64,000 nucleotides of DNA from Paenibacillus chibensis (GTDB lineage Bacteria > Bacillota > Bacilli > Paenibacillales > Paenibacillaceae): assembly GCF_004001045.1 (NCBI RefSeq), contig NZ_BIMK01000028.1, positions 49,110 to 113,109 on the forward strand. Direction: 5' to 3'. The notes beneath the pieces are model-generated. The model was not told where the DNA came from. It ran no database searches and was given only the letters and a program-made list of their open reading frames with translations. This document shows, piece after piece, positions 42,461 through 52,000 of this stretch. The position numbers and the translations under genes are program-made. Positions within the stretch are counted from its first letter, which is position 1. Every line of letters begins with the position of its first letter.

Positions 42461-43357
42461 ATGAACATCAAGAAAAGCCTGCTCGCATGCCTGCTCGTTT
42501 CTGCCGCGGTTTCCGCCGCGTTGATCCTTCCCGAAGGCAATAAGGCCGCCGCTGCTTCTGCGGCAACACAGAAAAGTGTCGTTTCTCAAACCGGTATCAT
42601 TCAAGCAAGCGTCAAACTAAGGGACAAGCCTTCCATGTCGAGTGAGGTTGTCGCTTATTTGAAAAGCGGGGACCAGGTTGCCATTCTCGAGAAAAGCAAC
42701 GCATATTTTTATAAAGTAAAAACTTCTTCCGGCATCATTGGGTATACCAGCAGCGCAGATCAATACATAACGGTGAAATCGGGAGCGGCAGCCGCAGCGA
42801 CGGCATCCAAGCCAGACACGAACGCTGCCGCTTCCAAGACAGTAACGAGCCCCAGCCTTGGCGCAGGTCCGAGCAATCCGGCACCAACGCCCGTCCTGCC
42901 GCCTGTAAGCGCCAAACCGAGCGCTTTGATCGAACAAGTGATTCAGACCGGCATGAAATACTTGGGCACGCCTTATCAATACGGCTCGGATCGGAATCAG
43001 ACGAATTCGTTCGACTGTTCGGCGTTCACCCGCCAGATTTTCAAGGAGGGGGCCAGCGTGACTTTGCCGATGGATTCCCGCCAGCAGGGTGCCTGGATCA
43101 AGGAGAACAGCAGCGCAGTCTATGCGATTGATGATCTGAAACGCGGAGATCTCGTGTTTTTTCAGGATTCACCGGGAACGGGCACCTTGAACACAGGCGT
43201 GAACCCTGATCAGGAACGGATTTCGCATGTGGCCTTATATCTCGGTGACGGGAAGCTGCTGCATACTTACTCCGAGAAAGCGGGCGGGGTGGTCGTTACC
43301 GATTTCAGCAATTCCTGGAAGCTTCGCTTTCTGTATGGGGGAAGCGTAATCCGTTAA
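42461..43357 (+). CDS. Secreted NlpC/P60 peptidoglycan hydrolase with SH3 domain
   Basis: 298 residues. Signal peptide 1-34 (KKSLLACLLVSAAVSAALI), bacterial SH3 domain about 45-105 (ASVKLRDKPSMSSEVVAYLKSG), an Ala/Pro/Thr-rich linker, then NlpC/P60: Cys186 in NSFDCSAFTRQIF, His in RISHVALYLGDG, and a later His in LLHTYSEKAGG. This is a gamma-D-Glu-meso-DAP-type endopeptidase acting on the cell wall. AAGGAGG precedes the ATG. Confidence 0.93.
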   Translation: MNIKKSLLACLLVSAAVSAALILPEGNKAAAASAATQKSVVSQTGIIQASVKLRDKPSMSSEVVAYLKSGDQVAILEKSNAYFYKVKTSSGIIGYTSSADQYITVKSGAAAAATASKPDTNAAASKTVTSPSLGAGPSNPAPTPVLPPVSAKPSALIEQVIQTGMKYLGTPYQYGSDRNQTNSFDCSAFTRQIFKEGASVTLPMDSRQQGAWIKENSSAVYAIDDLKRGDLVFFQDSPGTGTLNTGVNPDQERISHVALYLGDGKLLHTYSEKAGGVVVTDFSNSWKLRFLYGGSVIR

Positions 43358-43380
43358 TAGAAGCCCAGCATCACATGGGA

Positions 43381-43414
43381 AAGGGACCGGAGGCAAGCTC
43401 CGATCCCTTTTTTT
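43381..43414 (+). terminator. Terminator after the NlpC/P60 gene
   Basis: AAGGGACCGGAG / CTCCGATCCCTT with a short loop, followed by seven T. Confidence 0.85.
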
Positions 43415-43567
43415 GCTTTGAAACTCGTATATCCCGAAAATGAGAGTTCCATGCCGCTTGTTTGTGCTTTGGTGTTCATCCTGCTGTTATGTAATAGAAA
43501 GAACTAAAGTCATCCGCTTGAAGGACCGGGGGCTTTAGCCCATTCTATTTCGCAAGCCGATAAGTCT

Positions 43568-43951
43568 CTACATTGCGGTATTTACATGTACCCAGGCTTT
43601 GCCGAGCCATGTGTAAATCTCAATCCATTCTCCGTTGCCGATGATGTCGCTTACGCGATTGCCGGTACCGAATACCGTTTGAGGTGCAAGCATGCTGGCG
43701 ATTTTTGCGCCGGGTTCGAAGTAGATCGGTGTGACCTCAGTGAGAACCAGCGGCAAATTGTTCATCGGGTTCTGGTCGGCTGGCTTAAGGATCGGCTCAT
43801 CCACGAGTCTGACTGGATTAACAACCGTCACCGAAGATCCGGAAACGGGAGTTACCGTTGTGTCCGTCGTCGTGACTGCATCGGCAAAGACTGCGGTTCC
43901 CATGGAAGCCATAATTCCGAAAGCTGCTGCAAAAGTAACTATTTTTTTCAT
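43568..43951 (-). CDS. Secreted small protein with SH3-like C terminus
   Basis: 127 residues. Signal peptide (MKKIVTFAAAFGIMASMGTAVFA), a Thr/Val-rich stretch, and a C-terminal part ending EWIEIYTWLGKAWVHVN that resembles the last strands of bacterial SH3 domains. CCAAGGAGGAAC precedes the ATG. Probably exported and wall-associated; the partner and role are unknown. Confidence 0.75.
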   Translation of the reverse strand: MKKIVTFAAAFGIMASMGTAVFADAVTTTDTTVTPVSGSSVTVVNPVRLVDEPILKPADQNPMNNLPLVLTEVTPIYFEPGAKIASMLAPQTVFGTGNRVSDIIGNGEWIEIYTWLGKAWVHVNTAM

Positions 43952-44167
43952 TTGCGTGTTCCTCCTTGGTTTATGGGCTGTTGTTTCTACACTAGAAATA
44001 ACCCCGGCGTGGTAAATTGAACCAATTTATTTGGCGAAATATAGGAGGATGCTCCCGGATGCAGATTGATACAGAGCGGAAACTTTTTTTGAACTATCAA
44101 AAACGGTGGGAATATCAGGTATAATGTGAGATAAAAATTGTTCCTAATCCAACATGAAAGTCGAGTG

Positions 44168-44827
44168 ATGCAGATGATGGCCAAAGATAACATGGTTTTT
44201 CTGTTCCAGGGGGATTCGATCACGGATGCGAACCGGGACAGAGGCGTGAACCAGCAGCATTTTATCGGGCAAAGCTATGTTTATCTCATTTCTTCCAAGT
44301 TGTCGAACGAACAGGCGGAGAAACAACCGACGTTTATCAACCGCGGCATTAGCGGAAACCGGGTTTCCGATTTGTATGCCCGCTGGAACGAGGATGCGTT
44401 CAGCTTGAAACCGGATGTGCTCAGTATTCTGATCGGCGTCAACGATGCTTGGAGAACGGTATCGCGGGAGCCGAGCGGCGTGACGGACCGTTTTGAAAAA
44501 GCCTACAGGCATTTGCTCGAAGAGACGAGAGAGGTTATGCCGGATACGCGTCTCATTCTGTGCGAACCGTTTATCCTTAAGGCGTCTGCGACCGAGGAGA
44601 AGTGGGATGAATGGAAGGTGCTGGTCGGAAGATACCAGAATATCGTCCGCCGGCTGGCAGAGGAATTTCGCACGGTTTTCGTGCCGCTGCAGGATGCTTT
44701 TGATGAAGCTGCGAAAAGAGCCGAGCCGAGCTATTGGCTTCACGATGGCGTGCATCCCACGGGCGCCGGTCATGATGTGATTGCCAGACGCTGGCTTGAA
44801 GCCGTCTCGCAAAACGGAATTATTTAA
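44168..44827 (+). CDS. SGNH/GDSL-family hydrolase
   Basis: About 219 residues; starts at 44168, 44174 and 44177 are all plausible. Block I FQGDSITDANRDRG with the nucleophile Ser, block III GVNDAW, and block V LHDGVHPTGAGHDVIA with Asp and His complete the catalytic set. No signal peptide, so a cytoplasmic esterase or acetylesterase, often acting on acylated carbohydrates. It precedes a YpmS-like gene by about 130 bases; B. subtilis has a similar ypmR (GDSL)-ypmS pair. Confidence 0.88.
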   Translation: MQMMAKDNMVFLFQGDSITDANRDRGVNQQHFIGQSYVYLISSKLSNEQAEKQPTFINRGISGNRVSDLYARWNEDAFSLKPDVLSILIGVNDAWRTVSREPSGVTDRFEKAYRHLLEETREVMPDTRLILCEPFILKASATEEKWDEWKVLVGRYQNIVRRLAEEFRTVFVPLQDAFDEAAKRAEPSYWLHDGVHPTGAGHDVIARRWLEAVSQNGII

Positions 44828-44959
44828 TCCATTGAACTAAATTATGAACGGCTGTATATATTCCGCATATTTCGGGGAATTCGTTATTCTCCTCCGGTTT
44901 CAGTATAATAAGAGAATATGAGGTGAACGTATCACCCGAAAATGGAAAGGAGGCGGGAT

Positions 44960-45532
44960 ATGAAAGCACTGCTTCGAATCGTCATCATATTGGTGCTGCT
45001 CGTTGTGATTGCATGCGGGGCTGCCATCTGGTATATTTCACCGGATCAGAAGCTGGATTTAAGCTATCAGGATATTGATGTCAAAGCGAAAGCCGTACAG
45101 ATGCTGAAGACCCGCAAGCCGGAAATCACGCTGAACGGAAGTGAACTGAACGAGCTTGCGAAGAAAGAACTGGTGAAGCATCTCGGGGATATTCCGCAGC
45201 AAATAACCGTTACCGGCGCTCAGTTCCATTTTAACGGGCAAGAGGTCACAGCCGACATTAACGGGAAATGGGCCGGACTGATTCCGTTTGGGGCAGAGCT
45301 GACCTTCCATATGGAGGCGAACGGCAGCGTACTCGAGCTGAATCATGAATCGACGCGTGTGAAATCCCTGAACATTCCGGCGGATAAGCTGAATCTGGGT
45401 ACGATTCAGGTGCAGCTGAAGGATCATCTGCCTGACATGCTGACCGTAGACCATATCGAATTTTTGCAGGACGGCGTCAAGCTGACCTTCAGCCTGGACT
45501 GGCTGTCGCTGCCATCCATTTTGCTTAAATAA
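44960..45532 (+). CDS. YpmS-family (DUF2140) membrane-anchored protein
   Basis: 190 residues from the ATG at 44960 (GGAAAGGAGG upstream). One N-terminal transmembrane helix (IVIILVLLVVIACGAAIWYI) and an extracellular domain rich in alternating hydrophobic residues, with LNGSELNELAKKEL and VLELNHESTRVKSLNIP resembling YpmS. The function of the family is not established. A terminator follows. Confidence 0.8.
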   Translation: MKALLRIVIILVLLVVIACGAAIWYISPDQKLDLSYQDIDVKAKAVQMLKTRKPEITLNGSELNELAKKELVKHLGDIPQQITVTGAQFHFNGQEVTADINGKWAGLIPFGAELTFHMEANGSVLELNHESTRVKSLNIPADKLNLGTIQVQLKDHLPDMLTVDHIEFLQDGVKLTFSLDWLSLPSILLK

Positions 45533-45549
45533 AAGCACAAGCGGCATAC

Positions 45550-45587
45550 AAAAAGCCAAGCGCGGAATCGCGCCTGGCTTTTTTTCA
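45550..45587 (+). terminator. Terminator after the YpmS-like gene
   Basis: AAAAGCCAAGCGCG-GAAT-CGCGCCTGGCTTTT followed by Ts; one mismatch. Confidence 0.9.
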
Positions 45588-45636
45588 TTCTAACCTTTTG
45601 AATATCTCTTTTTAGGGAACTGCATCTCAAGCATCG

Positions 45637-45801
45637 TTAAAGCGTTCGGCTGCGGCCGGTAAACAGGGAAATAATAAAGAGCACGAGGAAGATGAAGAAC
45701 AGCACTTTGGCGATGGTTGCTGCTGCCGCCACGATATTAAAGAAGCCGAAGATACCCGCGACGATCGCAACGATCAAAAAGATAATGGACCATTTTAACA
45801 T
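45637..45801 (-). CDS. DUF1328 (YtjA-family) small membrane protein, copy 2
   Basis: 54 residues, MLKWSIIFLIVAIVAGIFGF at the start and GRSRTL at the end, with two transmembrane helices. It is a close paralogue of the protein at 10239-10403 (both contain IVAAAATIAK/IVSAAVGIAK then VLFFIF). CTAGGTGATTC precedes the ATG. It lies at the left edge of the general stress block and is divergent from the DUF948 gene. Confidence 0.82.
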   Translation of the reverse strand: MLKWSIIFLIVAIVAGIFGFFNIVAAAATIAKVLFFIFLVLFIISLFTGRSRTL

Positions 45802-45972
45802 CTTGAATCACCTAGCTTTCTTATGATTTGGATGTTAGCGCGGAGCCTTGTTTTCTTTGATGAAAGATCAGGGCCGGCTAACGGCGGCACTCATGTCCGC
45901 CCCATCCTGTATGTTTCTTTAACCTTGCGAAAATGAAATGAAACAACTCCTGCAAGCGGTAAAATCCGGCTT

Positions 45973-45998
45973 GTTTCGGGGGTTGGAGGATAGGGTAA
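45973..45998 (+). promoter_or_regulatory. Candidate SigB promoter of the DUF948 gene
   Basis: GTTTCG, 14 bases, GGGTAA: close to the SigB consensus GTTTAA-N12-15-GGGTAT, about 110 bases before the gene. Confidence 0.55.
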
Positions 45999-46113
45999 CT
46001 ATGGCATATCAGGACATAAAACGAAGACATATGGACTGGAGCGGGCGGTTATTTCATAAGAAACAACAGAAACAGTCAGCCGCTTCAATCTATATAGAAG
46101 GAGAGGTTTTGCA

Positions 46114-46617
46114 ATGCTCGTAGGAATTAGTGTTGCCATCATTGCTGTTGCTTTTGCCGTACTGGTCGTTTATTTGATCAAGACCCTTCTGGCTGCAAAA
46201 GATTCTCTGGAGAAAACGACGCAAACGCTTCAGGAAGTCCAGCAGACCATTGACGAGCTTGGCTACGAGGTCAAGCAAATCGTAAGGCATGCCAGCGATA
46301 TTACCGTGGATGTTCAGCATAAGATGAAACAAATCGATCCGGTGATGAACTCGGTTAAAAACCTGGGAGAGGTGCTCAGCGAAGTAACGCTTGCCGCCAA
46401 GCAGGCGTCCAGCACCATGATTCAAAAGTTCAAGCAGACAAGTCACCGCGTAGGCGTCAATCAGCATGATGCGCTGCCGTCCCATTCGACCGCAGAAGAG
46501 CGCACGCTTCAATCCTATGCTGCCACTTACGGTACGGCAGGCAAAGGAAAGGCCGGTGCGGGCTGGATGAAATACGCGGATGTTGCGGCCGTGATCTGGC
46601 AGAAGTTCCGTCATTAG
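46114..46617 (+). CDS. DUF948 (YtxG-like) general stress protein
   Basis: 167 residues. One N-terminal membrane helix (ISVAIIAVAFAVLVVYLIKTLL), then a long amphipathic helix with heptads (KDSLEKTTQTLQEVQQTIDELGYEVKQI) typical of DUF948, and a variable tail. GAAGGAGAGG precedes the ATG. The B. subtilis homologue YtxG belongs to the SigB regulon with YtxH, and a SigB-like promoter precedes this gene. Confidence 0.85.
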   Translation: MLVGISVAIIAVAFAVLVVYLIKTLLAAKDSLEKTTQTLQEVQQTIDELGYEVKQIVRHASDITVDVQHKMKQIDPVMNSVKNLGEVLSEVTLAAKQASSTMIQKFKQTSHRVGVNQHDALPSHSTAEERTLQSYAATYGTAGKGKAGAGWMKYADVAAVIWQKFRH

Positions 46618-46668
46618 GATGACGCGGGCAGCAGGCTGATGGAGACACAACAGAAAGGGTGAGAAGCG

Positions 46669-47208
46669 ATGTTGAAAATGGTTGCGTTATTGTTAGGTTT
46701 GATTGCTCCCTTATCCCCCATGTCGGCCGCTCAGCCTGCTGCTGCCCAGATTCCCGCAGCGGAGCCTGCGGTCCAGCAGGCAGTCGTTCATTTTGCACAG
46801 GAAAAAGCTTCACGGCCTCAGGCTTCATGGAAGCAATTTGATACAATGAACGGCATTTCCCTGAATGATACGAAGAAGGATCTGCTTGCCAAGAAGGGGA
46901 AGCCGCTTCGCGTCACGCAGGATCGCTTGAGCGGCTGCACCGAATATCACTATCAAGATGTCAGCACAGGACTATGCGGCGGGATTGTCGATTACGTTCA
47001 TGTGGATGCCTCTTCCGGGAAGATGCAGGTCAACGGTACCTGGGTTCCGTTAAGCAAGGCAGAGATTGAGCGAGCATTCGGCAAGCCTCAGTTCGTGGCG
47101 GAGGACGGTAACGTCTATATCCGGGGATACCATGCAATTAAGGTATATCAGCATCCGGATAGCGGAGCCCTTCAAGGCGTGGATTTTTTCGACAGCACCA
47201 CGGAATAA
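46669..47208 (+). CDS. Secreted protein of unknown function
   Basis: 179 residues with a signal peptide (LLLGLIAPLSPMSAAQPAAA), an Ala/Pro-rich stretch, and a folded part with two Cys (SGCTEYHY, GLCGGIVDYVHV) that may form a disulfide. The pattern NDTKKDLLAKKGKPLRVTQD and KAEIERAFGKPQFVAEDGNVYI looks like two related half-repeats in which a helix precedes GKP. AAGGGTGAG precedes the ATG. It lies between two stress genes; no family recognised. Confidence 0.65.
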   Translation: MLKMVALLLGLIAPLSPMSAAQPAAAQIPAAEPAVQQAVVHFAQEKASRPQASWKQFDTMNGISLNDTKKDLLAKKGKPLRVTQDRLSGCTEYHYQDVSTGLCGGIVDYVHVDASSGKMQVNGTWVPLSKAEIERAFGKPQFVAEDGNVYIRGYHAIKVYQHPDSGALQGVDFFDSTTE

Positions 47209-47235
47209 GGAAATCATGGAAGTTTCCCGATCCGT

Positions 47236-47260
47236 GTTTCAAAGCTGGCTCCCTGGGTTA
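47236..47260 (+). promoter_or_regulatory. Candidate SigB promoter of the YflT-like gene
   Basis: GTTTCA, 13 bases, GGGTTA, ending 47 bases before the start codon; the best SigB-like match in the window. Confidence 0.65.
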
Positions 47261-47306
47261 AAGATTAATGGAGCGAGATTACAAATTTTTGAGGAGAGTG
47301 AAAACC

Positions 47307-47651
47307 ATGAATTCATCAACCAATGCAAAAGCGTATGCGAAAGTCGTGGAGAACGGCGTTCAAGCCGTCAAGGAAGTGAACCAGCTCCGCAGCAGCGGAT
47401 ATGTTTATGATGATATATTTGTCCTGGCGCATGACGGTGACCGTTCGGAACGGATTGCCGAGACGGCGAACGCAGATGAAATCGGCATTAAAGAAGAAGG
47501 CATGTTTGACGCTCTGGCGAATTTGTTCCGTTCACGGGGTGATGAGCTCCGCGCGAAGATCACTTCCCTCGGGTTTACCGAAGCGGAAGCGCAGTTCTAC
47601 GAGAAAGAGCTCGACCTCGGCAAGGTGCTTGTCATTGCGAAAAAAGCATAA
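47307..47651 (+). CDS. General stress protein 17M-like (YflT family)
   Basis: 114 residues from MNSSTNAKAYAKVVENG, with GAGGAG 10 bases upstream. The sequence VYDDIFVLAHDGDRSERIAETANADEIGI and the C-terminal KVLVIAKKA are typical of the heat/general-stress YflT domain. B. subtilis YflT (GSP17M) is SigB controlled. Cytoplasmic, function unknown; followed by a strong terminator. Confidence 0.87.
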   Translation: MNSSTNAKAYAKVVENGVQAVKEVNQLRSSGYVYDDIFVLAHDGDRSERIAETANADEIGIKEEGMFDALANLFRSRGDELRAKITSLGFTEAEAQFYEKELDLGKVLVIAKKA

Positions 47652-47691
47652 GCTGGGCTTGCGTTTTACAAGCTCGATATGATGCAAAAAT

Positions 47692-47739
47692 ATAGATAAG
47701 GAATGGGAACGCGTTGTCCCATTCCTTATCTATGTTTTT
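47692..47739 (+). terminator. Terminator after the YflT-like gene
   Basis: Perfect 17-bp stem ATAGATAAGGAATGGGA / TCCCATTCCTTATCTAT, then GTTTTT. Confidence 0.95.
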
Positions 47740-47876
47740 GGAACAGGTGGAATTTCATGTACCCCATTCCAATGACTAATTGGAGTTTGAGGCTGAAATC
47801 GCTCTGCTATCTGTTATATAGTATAAAGAGAGAGATTTCATAAAACTCAAATTCATAGAATCGTAAGGAGAGTGTT

Positions 47877-49049
47877 ATGAGAATATTAATCGTAGACGAT
47901 AACCCGACAAACGTTATTATTATTCGGGAAATTTTGAAAAAAGAAAACTATCGCGATATCGATACGGCCTCGTCTGCCAGAGGCATGTTTGAAGTTCTTG
48001 GTGTCGAAGGCTATGCGAGTGAACCCAAGCAAGCCAGACACGTGAATATAGATTTGATTTTGCTGGACATGATGATGCCGGAAATGGACGGGATCGAGGC
48101 ATGCCGTTTGATTCAGCACTATGAGCATCTGAAGGATATTCCTATCATTATGGTAACGGCGGTAGGAGACTCCAAAAAATTGGCTGAGGCGCTGGATGCC
48201 GGCGCGGTCGACTATGTCACGAAACCGATTAATAAAGTGGAACTCATGGCCAGAATCCGCCTGGCGCTGCGGCTTAAAAAGGAAAATGATTGGCATAAGG
48301 AGCGGGACCAGCGCATCCAGGAGGAGCTGAAGCTGGCCGCGCTCGTTCAGAATGCCGTGCTCAGTCCGGCGATTGAGGATGAGTCATTCGAGGTTCACGC
48401 CATTTATCAGCCTTCCGCGGAGCTCGCCGGTGACTTGTACGCCTGGTATCCGCTCGGGGGCGGAAGATACGGCGTAATTTTGCTCGATATGATGGGACAC
48501 GGTATTTCCTCATCGCTGTTTACGATGTTCATTGCATCGGTGCTGAAGGATACCGTGACGACCTATGTGGAGCCGGAGAAAGTCATTCAGGAGCTGAACC
48601 GCAGGTTTAATCAGCTCTACATTGACAGTCAGCTCGTCCAGTATTATTTTACGGCGATTTATTTGGTCGTGGATACCGTCGTGAAGCGAATCGACTATGT
48701 GAACGCGGGACATCCGCCGGCGCTTTTTTTTCAGAACAACGATGAAGTCTTCATGTTGGACAAGGCCTGCTGTCCGGTAGGGCTTTTTGACAAGATGGAG
48801 ATCGAGCCCCAAACACTCTATTACGAAGGTGAGGGCCATATTGCGCTTTACACGGACGGGCTGCTGGAACTGGTTCAGGGAGAGCATGAGGATCAGGTGA
48901 ATTTTTTGGTCAGCCATTTGAAAGATTCCCATCAATGGGATGAAGAGAAGATGTTCAAGGCTTTTTTTGAGGATAACGGCAACCAGGAACGCGAAGACGA
49001 CAAATGCCTGGTATGGATCTCGTTAAAAGAGGGGGAAGCTTCTGAATGA
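47877..49049 (+). CDS. rsbY: Response-regulator PP2C phosphatase, RsbY/RsbP-like
   Basis: 390 residues. Receiver domain 1-125 with phospho-Asp64 in ILLDMMMPEMDG and Lys in YVTKPINK, a linker helix, then a PP2C/SpoIIE phosphatase: metal-binding Asp in AELAGDLYAW and in LLDMMGHGISSS, YTDGLLELV, and DDKCLVWISL. It should dephosphorylate RsbV when its receiver is phosphorylated. In the B. cereus group the RsbY phosphatase is switched on by the hybrid kinase RsbK; here the next gene, overlapping by four bases, is such a kinase. The symbol is by analogy. Confidence 0.9.
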   Translation: MRILIVDDNPTNVIIIREILKKENYRDIDTASSARGMFEVLGVEGYASEPKQARHVNIDLILLDMMMPEMDGIEACRLIQHYEHLKDIPIIMVTAVGDSKKLAEALDAGAVDYVTKPINKVELMARIRLALRLKKENDWHKERDQRIQEELKLAALVQNAVLSPAIEDESFEVHAIYQPSAELAGDLYAWYPLGGGRYGVILLDMMGHGISSSLFTMFIASVLKDTVTTYVEPEKVIQELNRRFNQLYIDSQLVQYYFTAIYLVVDTVVKRIDYVNAGHPPALFFQNNDEVFMLDKACCPVGLFDKMEIEPQTLYYEGEGHIALYTDGLLELVQGEHEDQVNFLVSHLKDSHQWDEEKMFKAFFEDNGNQEREDDKCLVWISLKEGEASE

Positions 49050-52000
49050 AACTGAAATCCAAGCTGGTCATCGGCTTCGGAGCGCTGATGATTATTTTGA
49101 TCGCGCTGACGATGGTCGGATATGACCGGTTGAATTATATGAACAAGCAGCTGGACCAGATTTATCAGGAACGCTACTTGAAGGTTAGATATTCAAGCGG
49201 CGTGCGCGGAGAGGTGAACAACATCTCCCGGGTCCTGGTGAATATTATGCTCAATCAAGAGCAATCGTTGAATGATTCGAAGGAACAGCTCAAGGACATG
49301 ATCGCGAATGGGGAGCAGAATTTAAACAAGCTGATTGCCAGCACCGATTCGCCGGAAGAGCAGCATATGCTGACCCAGGTTCAAAGCGCATGGGAGGGCT
49401 ACAAGAAATACGAGGAAAAGCAATTGGCTTTTGCCTCGCAAGGGTTGTGGACGGAGGCTAACGCCTACCGGAATACGAGCGGCTTGTCCCTGCAAATGGA
49501 TGCGCTGAACAGCATGAACGAGCTGGCCACATTCCAGGATCTGCAGATCGACAAGGAAATCAAGGACGTCAAAGCCAACTATAACCGCTCCATCCAAATC
49601 ACCACGGCGATCATGATCGTCGGGCTGCTGCTGGGCCTTGCGGTCATTATGTGGGTCATTCCAAGCATCACCAAGGGCCTCAATGTGGTGTCGATGATGA
49701 TCAGCAGCTTTGGTAAAGGGAGAATCAAGACGATCCGCCGGATCAAGGTGACGTCCAAGGACGAAATCGGGCAAATCGCAAATGTATTTAAGGATATGGC
49801 CGAAGATCTGGAAGAGAGGCAGCAGCTGGAGCTCAGCTACTTGCAGGCACAGAAGGACCAGAACTGGCTGAACACCAATGTAAGCCGGATTACCGAGCTG
49901 CTGCGCGGATTGAATTCGAGACAACAGGTTTCCCAAGCCTTTATCAGCGAATTTACACCTGTATTGGGAGCTTCGTATGGGGCAATCTATATTCATGACG
50001 AGGATAAGGATCCGAATAAGCTGATCCTGAACGGCACCTATGCCGGTGAAGGAGAACGGACGACTAGGGAGAAAATGGAGGTCGGCGAAGGCTTGATCGG
50101 ACAAAGCGCGATGGACCGCAAGCCTATTATCACGGAGGTGCCGGACGATTACTTGTCCGTGTCTTCCGCTTTCGGTCAGTCCAAGCCGGCTCATCTGATC
50201 ATTCATCCCGTTTTGTTCGAGGATGAACTGCTGGGCGTGATCGAAATGGCCGCATTTGAGCCGTTTACCGAGCTGCAGCAGCAGTTGTTTGCCCAGCTGG
50301 CGGCTAATCTCGGGATTGTCATCAATAACATTAACCGCAGATTAAGGGTTGAAGAGCTTCTGCGCGAATCTCAGGCGCTCACCGAGGAGCTGCAATGCCA
50401 GTCGGAAGAGCTGCAGACGCAGCAGGAGGAACTGAGACGCTCGAACGAAAATCTGGAAGAGCAGACGGAAGCGCTGAAAAATTCCGAGGATCTGCTGCAG
50501 CGCCAGCAGGAGGAATTGGAGCATTTTAATACCGAACTGATTGCCAAGACGCGTGCGCTCGAAGAGCAAATGCAGCAGCTTGAAGAAAAGAACATCGAGG
50601 TGGAAGACGCCAAGGCCAAGCTGGAACAGCAGGCGATGCAGCTTGCGGTGACCAGCAAATACAAATCGGAATTTCTGGCCAATATGTCTCATGAACTCCG
50701 TACACCGCTTAACAGCCTTCTGATTCTGTCGCAGCTGCTTGCGGAGAATAAGGATGGCAATCTGAATGACAAGCAGACCGAATATGCCCATACGATTTAT
50801 ATGTCGGGTGCGGATTTGCTGAAAATGATCGATGAAATTCTGGATCTTTCCAAGGTAGACGCAGGGAAAATGGAAATCAACCGTGAAGAGGTTCCGATCC
50901 GGGATTGGAAGAGCTTCGTTCATCAGAACTTTATGCCGCTTGCAAACAAGAAGCAGCTTACTTTGAAGGTCAACTATGACGAGGATTTACCGAAATCCAT
51001 CGTGACTGACGGTCACCGGGTGAAGCAGATTATCCGCAACCTGTTGTCCAACGCCTTTAAATTTACGACGAAGGGCTCCATTACATTTAATGTCAAACGG
51101 GCTGATGCCAGCAAATTGCCTTCCTACCTGGATGATTCGATGTCCTATCTTGCTGTGGCGGTCAAGGACACCGGCATAGGCATCCCGAAGGACAAGACCG
51201 ATCTTATTTTCGAAGCGTTCCAGCAGGTCGACGGCACAACAAGCCGGAAATACGGGGGCACCGGACTGGGACTTTCCATCAGCCGCGAGCTATCCAGACT
51301 GCTGGGCGGCGGCATCGGGGTGCAATCGGTGGAGGGAGAAGGCAGCTGCTTTACGCTGTATCTGCCTGAAATCCTGGCGGAAAGCTCCGGCACGGCGAGA
51401 GCCGAGGCGGCAGCATCTTCAGAAATGCTGGTAAGCAAACCTAAGGGCGGCAATTCGGCTCAAGCCGCCGCAGATGCCGAGAACGAAACGGCGCTTGCGC
51501 TGCCGCCCGAAGATGACCGGAACCACATTGGTGAAAAGGATAAGGTGCTGCTCATTATTGAGGATGACGTGAACTTCGCCAACATATTGCTCGATATGGC
51601 CAGAAGCCGGGGGTTCAAAGGGCTGGTTGCCATGCAGGGGGATGTCGGCCTGAAGATGGCCCAATCCTACCTGCCGGATGCCATTATTCTGGACATACAG
51701 CTGCCGGTTATGGACGGCTGGTCCATTTTGGGCGAACTGAAGAGCGAATCGGCCACACGTCACATCCCGGTTCATATCGTTTCGGTCGTTGATGAGGTGA
51801 AGCAAGGCTTGAAGATGGGCGCAATCGCATATCTGAAGAAGCCTTCATCCAAGACGTCACTCGAAAAAGCGTTCTCGCATATCGAGGCGTACACGGATAA
51901 TTCCGTGAAGCATCTTCTGATCGTGGAGGACGATGAAATCCAGCGCCGGTCCATCATTGAACTGATTGATCATGACGACGTGGCGATCACCGCCGTTTCC

